64,000 nucleotides of DNA from Schizochytrium sp. CCTCC M209059. Its lineage: Eukaryota; Sar; Bigyra; Thraustochytrida; Thraustochytriidae. Position numbers and translations under genes: made by a program. Shown here one piece after another: positions 28,085 to 37,447 of this stretch (positions within the stretch are counted from its first letter, which is position 1; each line of letters starts with the position of its first letter). The stretch covers positions 180,035-244,034 of the forward strand of contig KN805410.1 of the NCBI GenBank assembly GCA_000818945.1, given 5' to 3'. The notes under the pieces were generated by a model. The model was not told the origin of the DNA. It worked only from the letters and a program-made list of their open reading frames with translations, and did not search any database.

Positions 28085-28132
28085 CCAATGATTGTAAAGA
28101 ACAGAAATGGAAAAAGATAAATCAACTTCACT

Positions 28133-28849
28133 TTACTTGGGTGGCCACTGGATCGGCGTCTTAGGCTGGCGCAGCACACAGTGCGGAGAAGGGGCGTGAA
28201 CCTCCCAGTAGTCCTCCCCGAGCTTGGGAGCATACTTTTCCTGAAGGTCCTCGGGCACCCACGACTTCCAGTCTGCGAGCTGGACCCCGAGTGGCTGCGC
28301 CGAGCAGTACGGACGGCTGCCAGGACGCGCAAGGTATTGCTGGTGGTACTGCTCGGCATAGTAAAAGGTATCGAGCGGTTTGACCTGAGTAGCAATGGGG
28401 CGGCCAAGCTGCTCCTGATACTTTGCAATGGCCGCTTCGGCAATGCGCTTCTGGTCTTCGGTCGTGTAAAGCACAATGCTACGGTATTGCGTGCCGCGAT
28501 CGTTGCCCTGGCCGTTCACCTGCGTCGGATCGTGGCTCTGCAGGAACTGGCGAATTATGTCGACAAAAGAAATGTCTTCTGGCTTCCACGCCGCGCGCAC
28601 CGCCTCCGCGTGGCCTGTGGCGCCTGTGCATACGGCCTCGTACGACGGATTCTCCATCGCGCCGCCCGCATACACGACGGCCGTGGAGTACATGCCCGGC
28701 ATGCGCCAGAGGCCCACCTCTGATCCCCAGAAGCATCCATTGCCGAGGACGGTGGTCTCGAAGCCCTCGAAGTCTCCGGTCACCGGCGTCTTGAGGATGA
28801 AGTGCGGCTCCGTCACCTCGGAGCCCTGGCTGGCGCCGCTGTTGCCCAT
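28133..28849 (-). CDS. msrA: Peptide methionine-S-sulfoxide reductase (MsrA)
   Basis: A 238-residue enzyme that reduces methionine-S-sulfoxide in proteins. The catalytic motif GCFWG lies at residues 38-42 with the nucleophile Cys39. Other family hallmarks follow: YAGG, GATGHAEAV, HDPTQVNGQGNDRGTQYRS and YHQQYL. Cysteines suitable for resolving the sulfenic acid lie in the PYCSAQ segment and near the C-terminus (SPHCVLRQP). The ATG at 28849 starts a complete enzyme. The frame is open for another 600 bases upstream, including a basic Ala/Arg/Leu stretch directly before this ATG that resembles a transit peptide, but it has no convincing start and runs into tandem repeats. Organelle targeting through an upstream exon is therefore possible but unproven. 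Confidence 0.9.
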   Translation of the reverse strand: MGNSGASQGSEVTEPHFILKTPVTGDFEGFETTVLGNGCFWGSEVGLWRMPGMYSTAVVYAGGAMENPSYEAVCTGATGHAEAVRAAWKPEDISFVDIIRQFLQSHDPTQVNGQGNDRGTQYRSIVLYTTEDQKRIAEAAIAKYQEQLGRPIATQVKPLDTFYYAEQYHQQYLARPGSRPYCSAQPLGVQLADWKSWVPEDLQEKYAPKLGEDYWEVHAPSPHCVLRQPKTPIQWPPK

Positions 28850-28969
28850 GCTGGCCAAGCTCCGCCTCGCGCCGCCGCCTCCGACGCCGCCTCGCGAGAG
28901 TCTCCGGGCGAGCGCGCGCGCCTGCGCGGCGAGAATCTTGCCCACCGTGCCTGCGCCTCGTCCCGCCCT

Positions 28970-28972
28970 CGT

Positions 28973-29004
<32 letters not shown>

Positions 29005-29036
29005 TTGTCCTCGTCCTCGTCCTCGTCCTCGTCCAG
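28970..29036 (+). repeat. CGTCCC/CGTCCT hexamer repeat
   Basis: About eleven hexamer units, drifting from CGTCCC to CGTCCT along the array. Confidence 0.85.
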
Positions 29037-29469
29037 GTCGCGCGGGTTCGGGGTCTGCACGGGCGAGCTGCGCTGCGTCTGCTTGCTCGGGGCGCGTCGC
29101 GCGCACGCGGTTCTGCCGGCGGCCGAGCGCAGAGTCGGCCGGGGGCGACGGAGGCGGAGAAGAAGGTGGAGGTGGAGGCGGAGATGGAGGCGGAGATAAA
29201 GATGATGGAGACGGAGACGATGCAGATGGAGACGATGGACATGGAGATGGAGATGGAGATGACGGAGATGAAAGTGATGGACAAGGAGGAGATGAAGATA
29301 TTTTGGCCGCCGCGCAGGTCTCGCTCGCCGAAGAGGGACTCACGTCTCGAGCCGGGCCCAGTCGAGCTCGCGCGGCGCGGGAAGCAAATCAGCGTCGATG
29401 GCGACGATGGTGGCGTGAGTGAGGTGAGGCTGGTGAGGAAGATGGTTGGGTTGTGCATGGCGGTGATGA

Positions 29470-29504
29470 GCTAGCTAGCTAGCTAGCTAGCTAGCTAGCT
29501 AGCT
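29470..29504 (+). repeat. GCTA tetramer repeat
   Basis: A self-complementary tetramer array of nearly nine units, about 155 bases before the gamma carbonic anhydrase start. It could fold into a hairpin or cruciform. Confidence 0.9.
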
Positions 29505-29659
29505 GGTTCGATAGCAGTCCGCCATCGAGGGCGGCAAGTTTTTAGGACGCCGACGGACGAGGACGTTCGTGGCAGCGACTCGCTCGACTTGGACTCGAGG
29601 TGCTCGTAGAGCAGGGACGCAGCGCGAAGAAAAAGAGGCGAGGTCCGGAAGAGTAGAAG

Positions 29660-30542
29660 ATGTTGAACGCGATCGCGCGTCGAGCGGTGCGGCGGCACGG
29701 CCTTGTGACGACGCAGCGACGGCTACTGAGCAAGGAAGCCTTTGGCAGCTTCGAGCTCGATGGACCTGGCAAGGACGCCATCAAGCCGCGCGTAGCAGAA
29801 TCGGCGTGGATCGCGCCGAGCGCGACGCTTTTGGGTGATATTGAGATCGCCGAGGACGCCAGTGTCTGGTTCAATGTGGTCGTGCGCGGCGACCGCGATT
29901 TGATCCGCATCGGGAAGCGCACGAATATCCAGGACGGATCGGTCCTCCACACGGACGCGGGCCGCGTCATGGACATTGGAGACGACGTTACGGTGGGCCA
30001 TATGGCCATGCTGCATGGCTGCAAGATTCACAACAACACTCTGATTGGCATCGGCGCGGTCGTTCTTGACGGGTACGTTTCGTTTCCATTCATACTTGCT
30101 TGATCTTCTTTATTCTTTCTTTCTGCTTGTAAAAGTGAAGAGGCAACGATGCCTTGTGTTCGCTCGCGCACAAAATGGTATTGTGAAAGCTGGCGTCATT
30201 GAGCAGAGATGCTTTTTTCTTTTCCTCCGTGATGGACTTAAGCCTTGACGCGAGAAATCGTTTCATAGACAGAGATGCTGACTTAGTTGCTTACGTGTCT
30301 GCTTGATGTTGATCAATGCGCGTGTATATCTTTGTAGAGCGGAGATCGGTCCGAATTGTCTCATCGGCGCCAACGCCCTCATCACCGAAGGCAAGAAGAT
30401 TCCGGAAGGCTCTCTGGTGACCGGTGTCAACAAGGTGGCGCGGTCGCTGACGCCAGAAGAGATCGAGGGCCTCACGCGCAGCGCCGCAGGATATGTGCAG
30501 AACCAAAAGAGGTACCGTGCAACTCTGACCAAGACTGACTGA
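29660..30542 (+). CDS. Gamma-type carbonic anhydrase, mitochondrial, spliced
   Basis: Exons 29660-30072 and 30338-30542 give 205 residues. The N-terminus (MLNAIARRAVRRHGLVTTQRR) is a mitochondrial presequence. The body is the left-handed beta-helix of gamma carbonic anhydrases: SAWIAPSATLLGDIEIAEDASVWFN, VVRGDRD and IRIGKRTNIQDGSV. The three zinc histidines are His97 (VLHTD), His114 and His119 (GHMAMLHGC), all present. The exon junction regenerates VVLDG-AEIGPNCLIGANALI, where family members read on without a gap. In plants and many protists such proteins form a domain attached to respiratory complex I, and that is the likely location here. Enzyme activity is not certain even with all ligands present. 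Confidence 0.9.
30073..30337 (+). other. Intron (265 bases)
   Basis: The donor is GTACGT and the acceptor TTTGTAG. The intron splits a Gly codon after its second base. Reading across it restores the conserved beta-helix sequence of the gamma carbonic anhydrase. Confidence 0.85.
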
Positions 30543-30822
30543 TGAGCCAAGAAAACGAGAAAAGTTCAAGTAGCAGGCAGAGCAAGTGGTATATTTGTAA
30601 TGAGTGTTTTGCAACAAGCAGTGTCCGTGTCCGAAGTACAAATTGTGGCACGCGCAGCACATTCGAAGGAGAAGAAGCGATTGCGAAGCTTGGGGACGCC
30701 GCTCCCTCGCGATGATTGAAGCACATGCGATAACAGTACAATGTAGCCTTTGTGTCATGTGAAAGAGAGAATGTTGGGGGTGAAAGAAACGTGGATGGGC
30801 GAAGAATGCGCCTCATCTGCGT

Positions 30823-33800
30823 TTAGGTCGGCGAAAAAGGCAGGTTGAGTGCCCCTGCGGCCCAGTTGACGCCAAAGGAATCGTCCGTCTTGGGGCCGGG
30901 GCCGAGGTTGTCAAAGTCGCTTTCCAACATTGACAAAGTCAGCGAGGCCATGCCACGGTCCAGATTGCCGTCGGTTTCAAGGGTGTCCCAATTCGGCATG
31001 GGCCCCAACGGAGAGATGAGCGCGTTTCCAGGCGCCGTGCGCGCCCCTCCCTGGCGCCGTGCGCTTTGCGAAAAGGGATGGTTCGCGGCTCTCTTTTGCG
31101 CAGAAGTAGGCGTATCGATCGAGTGATGGTGCTGGTGCTGATGCTGGTGCTGATGCTGCATATGCGCTTGATGCTGATGCTGCATATGCGGCTGGTGCTG
31201 CAAGTGGCCTTGTTGTTGGTGTTGTTGATGGTGGTGCGCGTGGCTATGCTGGTGGTGCTGGTGACCTTGCTTGGCCTGCTGATGTTGATGCTGCATGACA
31301 AAGCGATGCGAAGGCGTTATGACGGGCTGGTTGGCGTGCTTGGTCGATCCGGGCTGCAAAAAGAGATCCGTGTCGAGGCCAAGGCTAGCAAGATCGGCCT
31401 GCGAGAAGTCGAGGTTCATGTCACCACCGTGAAAGTCCCACTGCAACGGGCCGACCGGGGAGGCCGCTGAGCTCATGGGCGGGACAAAGTGCATATCCAG
31501 AGGAGGCACCATGATAGGAAGTGCACCGGGCATGCCACCGCTGCCACCGTGCTGCGCGTGCATCTGTTGGCCATGATGGGCGATGTGCTGGAGGTGCTGC
31601 GAATGTGCCTGGTTCGAGTGTGGCGTTCCATACGGAAAGTTCTGGCTGTGGAACTGCATGGAATCTTGCGCGGCCGCAGCAGCAGCGGCAGCAGCAGCGG
31701 CTTTTTTCTTTGATTGACGCGGCTTACGCGGCTTGGTGGCGCCGGTTGCGGAGCCAGCGCCATCCTTTTGGGGAGCTCGTTTGGCACGGGGCTTCGCTGG
31801 TTTCTTTTCCTTGACGGGCTTGCCATCAACGACGCCTTCAACGCCATTGCTGGCATTCGCCGCTGCAACGGCGGCCGCAGCAGCTTCACTGGCCTTGGCG
31901 GCTGCCGACTTTTTCACGCGAGGTTTGCGTGCGGCCTGAGCTGTGGTGCCGGATGTTGACGCGGAGGCAGTCAGAGACACTGCCGTGGCTGAGGCCGGAG
32001 GCGGTGGAGGCGGCGGTGGCACCGAGCCGTCTGCAGGAGCCATGAGACCCGAGCTCGCGGCCGTAAGGGCTACATCCGTCTTCTTGGGCTTCTTTTGCTT
32101 GGGCTTGGACTTTTGCTTGGGCTTCGTGGTGGCGGCGGCAGCGGCCTTAGCAGTGGTCACGGTGTTTCCTACAATTTGCGCCTGTCCTGCTTGCTGCGCA
32201 TTTTGCGGTTGAGACGTTGCCTGCATCGGGGGCTGGGACTGCTGCATCTGCGGCTGCATCTGCGACTGCATCTGCGACTGCATCTGCGACTGCATTTGCA
32301 TTGCCTGCATATGATGCTGAGACTGGTCTTGCATCGTGGGTTGTTGCGGCGGGACCGGAGGCGGTGCCACGGGCCTCTTCTTCACGACGGGGACGAGCGC
32401 AGGCAGTGGCAGCGGCGAGGCCGCCTTTGGCGGCTGCGGATCCACTGCCTTGCCTTTGTTGTCGGTAATGGTGAGACCAAGCTTGAGCTGCCACTTGCGA
32501 CGGATGGCCGAGTTCCAGCGGTTCTTGACAGCATTTTCGGGCCGACCAGGCAGCAACTTGGCGATTTCGCACCAACGGTTTCCGAAGGTAGCCTGCGCAG
32601 TGACAAGAACTTTTTCCTCCTCTTCAGTCCATGCCGAGTGATCTATGGTGGGATCGAGATGGTTGAACCAGCGCTCGCGGCACTGCTTTCCAATGCGGCC
32701 GGGGATGCGCTCGGCAATTTCGGACCACTTTGTGATCTTTCGCTCGATGCACGCGCGAATCATATTGTCCTCCTCCTCAGTCCACGGTCCCTTGACCAAG
32801 CCAGGTCGCAGCACCTTTTGCCATCGATGCAGACATTGCACGTCGGAACGCCGACCTCCCAGGTACTCTTCGCTGATTTTCTTCCACTTTGTTGCACCAA
32901 TGGCCGTGACACCTTCGCGGAGCTTGGCATCCTCTTCTCGGGTCCAGCGGCCGCCTCCGCCTTGGCGGGGCTCCTCGTCTTCGCTTTTCATTGGCCGAAC
33001 ACTCAGTGGGTTGCTGCTGGCAATATTGACCGTATTGGCGGTGCGAAGCGGTTGCGGCTGCGGTTGCGACTGGGCCGGAGGTGGCGGACCTTGTCCTTGC
33101 ACATGAGTTTTCGACATGGGCATGGGAAAGGCGGTCTTCTTCATCATGGGGTGTCCCATATTTGCGCTGTTGTTCGTCATGATGTTGCCATTCGTGCTCT
33201 TGCCCACCAAGGTCGGGTTCGTGTTGGTGTTGTAGTGTTGATGGTGCACGTTTTCGCGGTCCGTGTTAGACGAAGCGGAGGTCGAGGAAGAGGGTCCTGC
33301 TGACGCTGAGGTTGAAATTGTGAGCTTTTTCAGGGCATCTGCGTTCCTGTTGCCATCGCTCTTGAAGGATACACCGCCCTTTTTGCTGGGCGCAGGTACG
33401 TTGCTTGAGGTTGAGGCTGTCTGCGACGGAGTGAGCGTCGACGACGTGGAAGTCATCGAGGTCGCTGCGTTCGAGGAGGACGAGGACGAGGACGAGGACG
33501 ACGAAGACGAGGAGGAGATGACAGTTGGAAAGTTGCGAGGCTGCGCCAGGCCCATGGGCGAGGACCCCGGAATGCTGACTGAGGGGTCCTGCGAAGGACT
33601 GCCCAGCTTGGTGTGTTGGGCCACCTGTTGGCGAAGGCGCTCATGATGAGGAAGCTGCGTGCGGTGCAGCGGCGAGGGCTGCAGGTTTTGCCTTTTTGCG
33701 TTGAGCCCCTTGGTGAATGCAAAAGTAGCAAGGCTGGCGGGTGAGAATGCTGGCGAAGGCGGCTCATCGCGTTTGCCTGCAGCGACCCGCGGCGACGGGC

Positions 33801-33825
33801 TCGGACGATGCTGATGCATATTCAT
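30823..33825 (-). CDS. R1R2R3-type MYB transcription factor
   Basis: A 1,000-residue nuclear protein with three consecutive MYB repeats at residues ~292-446. R1 is RWTREEDAKLREGVTAIG..., R2 is GPWTEEEDNMIRACIER... ending CRERWFNHLDP, and R3 is SAWTEEEEKVLVTAQATFG... ending NAVKNRWNSAIRR. The regularly spaced tryptophans are intact, with the usual substitutions at the first position of R3. This is the animal c-Myb / plant MYB3R class, often a regulator of G2/M genes. Outside the DNA-binding domain the protein is low complexity: Ser and Asn tracts at the N-terminus, MQSQ repeats, Ala/Lys-rich stretches around 600-700 resembling AT-hook or histone-H1 tails, and His/Gln repeats (QHQH) around 860-930. 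The start is the ATG at 33825; a second ATG two codons on is equivalent. Confidence 0.9.
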   Translation of the reverse strand: MNMHQHRPSPSPRVAAGKRDEPPSPAFSPASLATFAFTKGLNAKRQNLQPSPLHRTQLPHHERLRQQVAQHTKLGSPSQDPSVSIPGSSPMGLAQPRNFPTVISSSSSSSSSSSSSSSNAATSMTSTSSTLTPSQTASTSSNVPAPSKKGGVSFKSDGNRNADALKKLTISTSASAGPSSSTSASSNTDRENVHHQHYNTNTNPTLVGKSTNGNIMTNNSANMGHPMMKKTAFPMPMSKTHVQGQGPPPPAQSQPQPQPLRTANTVNIASSNPLSVRPMKSEDEEPRQGGGGRWTREEDAKLREGVTAIGATKWKKISEEYLGGRRSDVQCLHRWQKVLRPGLVKGPWTEEEDNMIRACIERKITKWSEIAERIPGRIGKQCRERWFNHLDPTIDHSAWTEEEEKVLVTAQATFGNRWCEIAKLLPGRPENAVKNRWNSAIRRKWQLKLGLTITDNKGKAVDPQPPKAASPLPLPALVPVVKKRPVAPPPVPPQQPTMQDQSQHHMQAMQMQSQMQSQMQSQMQPQMQQSQPPMQATSQPQNAQQAGQAQIVGNTVTTAKAAAAATTKPKQKSKPKQKKPKKTDVALTAASSGLMAPADGSVPPPPPPPPASATAVSLTASASTSGTTAQAARKPRVKKSAAAKASEAAAAAVAAANASNGVEGVVDGKPVKEKKPAKPRAKRAPQKDGAGSATGATKPRKPRQSKKKAAAAAAAAAAAQDSMQFHSQNFPYGTPHSNQAHSQHLQHIAHHGQQMHAQHGGSGGMPGALPIMVPPLDMHFVPPMSSAASPVGPLQWDFHGGDMNLDFSQADLASLGLDTDLFLQPGSTKHANQPVITPSHRFVMQHQHQQAKQGHQHHQHSHAHHHQQHQQQGHLQHQPHMQHQHQAHMQHQHQHQHQHHHSIDTPTSAQKRAANHPFSQSARRQGGARTAPGNALISPLGPMPNWDTLETDGNLDRGMASLTLSMLESDFDNLGPGPKTDDSFGVNWAAGALNLPFSPT

Positions 33826-35069
33826 TGGCTCGAACCCGTTCAATTTGAGACAACGAAAGTCTTACGCACACAATCGTGCTCGTTCTCGTGCTCGCGAGCT
33901 GGGACGCGCTGTCTGCGCGGCTCCTTCCTCGAGCTGGTCCGGTTCACGCCGATCACAGCCGATAACAGCGCGCGGAATCGAGTCGCAAGGGGCGTGTCTT
34001 CCCTGGACACCTTTTGTCACGCGGGCCTTTGCCGTCTCGCTGCAGTCCTGGGCGACCCGCGACCGCGTCCCTCGTCCGATCGACCGCGCGCGAATCGCGA
34101 CGGCGGGCAAGCGAGCTCCGCGCCTCAGACCGGCGTTCGACTTGCGTCTCGATTATGCTTTCCCCTCGGACGCCCTTCCCTTGTAAAACCGAGCTTCGCT
34201 TCTGCAGCCCCCGAATTCCTTTCCTGCCTCCGCCTTCCCGCCTTCCCTGCGTGCCTGCTCAGGCCCAGCCCTCCCGCGCTCGAGCCCACGCGTGCAGCCT
34301 TTGCTCGCTTTCTCCCTCTGCCCAAGCGCCTGAGCCATGTTGCCGTTACGTTTGTAACGCTTGACGGACTCGCCCTGTCCCCACTGACAACCCGTGATAG
34401 ACGCTGCGCCTGCGTCCCCTCCGCGCGGCCGTCGCCGCGGGGTGCCCCGATTCGCGCTGCATGGAATGTAGAGGGTCACGTCAGAAAGCAAAGCGGTCGT
34501 CCCGACGACCTTGGTTCGGGTTAGGCAATAAAGCAGAGCGGCCGTCCCGACCGACCACCGTGGTTCGGGTTAGGCAAACGCGCTCCCAAGCTGATTCCGA
34601 GTTCGCCTGGCTGGTTGTTCTACTCGTCGGCAACTTGTTTTTCAAGAATTGAAGAAGTTCGCGGCACTGCACTGCACTGCAGCGTGTTCAAGTCGGCGTT
34701 CTATTCCCCGCCTCCTCAGCTGTCAGATGAGTGTTCTATTTATTTTCTTGTTGACACTCTGGTTCCGCGGTGTTCCACGCGGCTCTTCAATGAGGGGGGC
34801 GGGCTGAGCGTTCCGAGCGGTTCTAGAAGGCAGGGCGAGCGGCGGTCGGACCTGGCACGAAGATAATGTCGGACATGATGTACGCGCTGGGGGACAGGGA
34901 AAAGGAGGAGGAGCAGGAGCAGGAGCAGAGCAGAAACAAGAGCAGGATCGGGAGCAGACCTGCATCGAGTCGAGACGAAGCGAGACGAGAAGTCACGAGC
35001 CCCGAGGCAGCGGACAGAAGCGCAGAAAGCGGAGTCGGAGTCGGAGTTGGAGGCGAAGAAAGAGGGAGG
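33826..35069. other. Divergent spacer between MYB and acyl-CoA dehydrogenase genes
   Basis: About 1.24 kb. Its one notable structure is a near-duplicate element at 34483-34577. The segment 34866-35069 is open in frame with the dehydrogenase and has an ATG at 34866, but it reads as Glu/Gln/Ser/Arg low-complexity sequence. Confidence 0.5.
34483..34577 (+). repeat. Imperfect direct duplication with hairpin
   Basis: Two ~47-base copies share AAAGC-A/G-AAGCGG, CGTCCCGAC and the end TGGTTCGGGTTAGGCAA. In the first copy GGTCGTCCCGACGACC is a perfect stem-loop with six-base arms. No coding function is apparent. Confidence 0.75.
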
Positions 35070-36341
35070 ATGAAGAAGTGCGAGCAGGCGCTCGCGCCTT
35101 TTGGCGACCAGCTCACGTTTGCGGAGCCTTACTGGTGCCAGGGGTTCCCGTCGCCGTACTACAAGGACACGCATGTGGAGTTCCGGAACAAGGTCCGCGA
35201 GTTCGTTGAAAAGGAGATCATTCCCTTTGTCGACGAATGGATCGATGAGGGCAAGCTGTACCCGCTCGAGCTGCACAAGAAGGCGTACGAGGCCGGCATC
35301 TCGGGCATCCTGTACCCCAGCGAGTGGGGTGGCACCCCCCCAAAAGACTTTGACGCCTTTCACGAGCTGATTCTCTGGCAAGAGCTCGCGCGTCCGGGTG
35401 GCGGCGGCGTCCTGGGTCAGCTTTCCATCAACTCGATGGCGCTGCCGCCCATCATCAAGTTCGCTTCGGACTACATTAAGCAAAAAGTGCTCCGCGACGT
35501 CGTGACAGGCAAGAAGAACATCTCGCTCATGATCTCGGAGCCCTGGGCTGGCTCTGATGTGGCCAACATTCGCACGACAGCCAGACGCGAGGGCGATTAC
35601 TACATTGTCGATGGCGAGAAGAAGTGGATCACGGGCTCGCTCATTGCCGACTACTGGACCTGCCTCGTGCGCACTGGAGGTGACGGCGCCGGCGGTCTCT
35701 CATGCTTGCTTTTGGAGAAGAGCATGCCGGGCATCAAGATTCGCAAGATGAAGACCCAGTTCGACAATACCCACAACACGTGCCAAGTCTCTCTCGACGA
35801 CGTCAAGGTGCCCGTGGAGAACCTCATTGGCGAGGAGGGCAAGGGCTTCACCTACCTCACGGTGAACTTTAACCACGAACGCTTTGTAATTGCCGCCGGC
35901 ACCTGCATGAGCGCTCGCCAGTGCTATCAGGAGGCCTTTCACGAGGCGATGACGCGCAAGACTTTTGGCCAGAAGCTCATCGACTCCCAGATCATTCGCT
36001 TCAAGCTTGCCGAGATGGCGCGCCAGATTGAGGCCTTGCAAGACCATCTTGAACGCATTGCCTACGCTTTTGCTAGCGGCGTCCCTGACGCAGGTCTTGG
36101 ACCTCAGTGTGCTCTTCTCAAAGTTCAGGCCACCAAGACCTTTGAGTATTGTGCTCGCGAGGCTGTGCAGATTTATGGCGGCAGCGGACTCGTGCGTGAG
36201 GGCCGCGGGCGCAAGGTCGAGCGTCTCTACCGCGAGGTGCGCGGCGCTGCTATTCCTGGTGGTTCGGAAGAAATCCTTGAAGACTTTGCCATTCGCCGTG
36301 CGACTGCCGAGGCGCTCAAGAACAAGAAGTCGCGCATTTAA
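35070..36341 (+). CDS. Acyl-CoA dehydrogenase family flavoprotein
   Basis: A 423-residue enzyme of the FAD-dependent acyl-CoA dehydrogenase family, which introduces a 2,3 double bond into acyl-CoA thioesters. The family signature SEPWAGSDVA lies near residue 160. The later signature FGQKLIDSQIIRFKLAEM and the C-terminal IYGGSGLVREG and IPGGSEEILEDFAIRRA are present. The position of the usual catalytic Glu (IYEGTSE in medium-chain enzymes) is Gly here. An NHERFVIAAG motif near residue 268 supplies a Glu at the alternative position used by isovaleryl- and long-chain enzymes. The opening LTFAEPYWCQGFPSPYY resembles fungal members of the family. I chose the ATG at 35070, giving the usual length; an upstream ATG at 34866 would add 68 low-complexity residues. 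No clear peroxisomal tripeptide (ends SRI). Confidence 0.85.
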   Translation: MKKCEQALAPFGDQLTFAEPYWCQGFPSPYYKDTHVEFRNKVREFVEKEIIPFVDEWIDEGKLYPLELHKKAYEAGISGILYPSEWGGTPPKDFDAFHELILWQELARPGGGGVLGQLSINSMALPPIIKFASDYIKQKVLRDVVTGKKNISLMISEPWAGSDVANIRTTARREGDYYIVDGEKKWITGSLIADYWTCLVRTGGDGAGGLSCLLLEKSMPGIKIRKMKTQFDNTHNTCQVSLDDVKVPVENLIGEEGKGFTYLTVNFNHERFVIAAGTCMSARQCYQEAFHEAMTRKTFGQKLIDSQIIRFKLAEMARQIEALQDHLERIAYAFASGVPDAGLGPQCALLKVQATKTFEYCAREAVQIYGGSGLVREGRGRKVERLYREVRGAAIPGGSEEILEDFAIRRATAEALKNKKSRI

Positions 36342-36421
36342 AAATGTCAATATGATTTTTCTTTTGCTTCAAACGTATTGTCATACTAATATCCCGGGCG
36401 TGCTGTTTTCGAGGGTACATC

Positions 36422-37099
36422 TCAACCGACGAGCTCGTGGCGAAAGAAACAGATCCTTGCGTGCAATTTCCTGGAGTTTTTCGTTCCCGAGATGCTTGCG
36501 CATGGCCGCGCGAAGATTTCCTTGCCGACCTCGAGCGCTCGCACGAGGACCACCTGGTTGCCATCATTATTAGCTGCTAGATTCCAAAAAAGAGCCCCGC
36601 ATGCATATCCTTGCACAACTTCGCTTTCGAAATGCTTGCGCATGGCCGCAACGATCGTCCTGAGCTCTTGTCCGAGAATCATTTTGCTGCGGTCGTTGCA
36701 GGCTGCGAGAGACTAAAGAGACCCGCATGCATATCTTTGCACAACTTCGCTCCTGGGATGGTTCCGCATGGCCGCAATGGTGTCCTTGCCAACGTCGAGG
36801 TCTTGCCCGAGGACCACCTGATTGCGATCATTGCAGGCTGCGAGAAACCAAAGGGCTCCGCATGCATATCTTTGCACAACTTCGCTCCTGGGATGGTTGC
36901 GCATGGCCGCAATGATGTCCTTGCCAACCTCGAGGTCTTGCCCGAGGACGACTTGGTTGCGGTCACTGTCACACGCCAATGTCCGCCCCTTGCAGCTTGT
37001 CGAGGCAAGAGACGAACTGCTCGAGCTCGGTCTTGAGACGCGCTGCCTTTCGCATGCATACCACAGCGTCCTCCAGCTGAGATGCGCGCTCACGCGCAT
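36422..37099 (-). pseudogene. Decayed armadillo-repeat gene
   Basis: The minus strand holds tandem units of about 126-135 bases encoding armadillo-type repeats. Typical unit: (I/T)IAAMRNHPRSEVVQRYACGALWFLAACNDRNQVV. The consensus is intact within units, but the reading frame changes between them: 36422-36682, 36679-37059 and 36713-37099 are used in different frames, and stops separate them. No start or longer flanking domain is visible. The unit start, marked by ATGCATAT, recurs at 36601, 36727 and 36862. This is a degenerate repeat gene or gene fragment. The closest intact relative in the window is the armadillo/zinc-finger gene at 11.9-13.5 kb. A spliced real gene with exon-sized repeats is the alternative, but no splice sites support it. 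Confidence 0.65.
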
Positions 37100-37447
37100 G
37101 CTGCGTCACGAGCGCCGCGCCAAGGATCGCTTCCATCGTGTCACTTTTGTCTTTCGTTCCGGTACGAGCTAAGCAGCTAGTACGGCCTCCAAATGACTCA
37201 GGAAACCTATCAGGCCCAGGACCGGGCTGGCCAAGGACTCAGCTGTTTTTCACTCAGCTTGGGCTGTTTGTACAAGCCAGAATTCTAAAGAGAAACGAGC
37301 CTTGCGTAGCGCCTCCGCTTTGTGAAGCTACCAAGTGCATTCCCGTGCCGTACGCCAAAGAGCAAGATAGGTCCTGGTCAGGCGGGAATGACGATCACTC
37401 ATTCTGGGCAAGACGACCGCTGCAAACGATCGACAGAGGGGGCTAAA

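Larger units (their letters stand above)
28850..29659. other. Divergent spacer with C-rich, GGAGAT and GCTA repeats
   Basis: This spacer lies between msrA (-) and the gamma carbonic anhydrase gene (+). It holds CGTCCC/CGTCCT hexamers (28970-29036), GGAGAT-type purine repeats (29155-29300) and a GCTA array. Long frames on both strands here are repeat-driven (Pro-Val, Arg-Thr or Ser-rich) and are not genes. Confidence 0.6.

Noticed and set aside
28847..29036. Dicistronic or bidirectional gene suggested by matching frames on both strands
   Set aside because: The matching openness is caused by hexamer repeats that lack stops in all frames.
28850..29458. N-terminal 203-residue extension of MsrA
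   Set aside because: It starts at an ATG far upstream and runs through Ile/Ser and Arg-Thr/Gly-Thr repeats unlike a protein; the enzyme is complete from 28849.
28476..29474. 332-codon plus-strand frame
   Set aside because: It is antisense to msrA and runs through hexamer and GGAGAT repeats (Pro-Val and Met-Glu runs).
34866..35069. 68-residue N-terminal extension of the acyl-CoA dehydrogenase
   Set aside because: It is low complexity (Glu-Gln, Ser-Arg, Gly-Val runs). The family length is met from 35070. Not excluded, but less likely.
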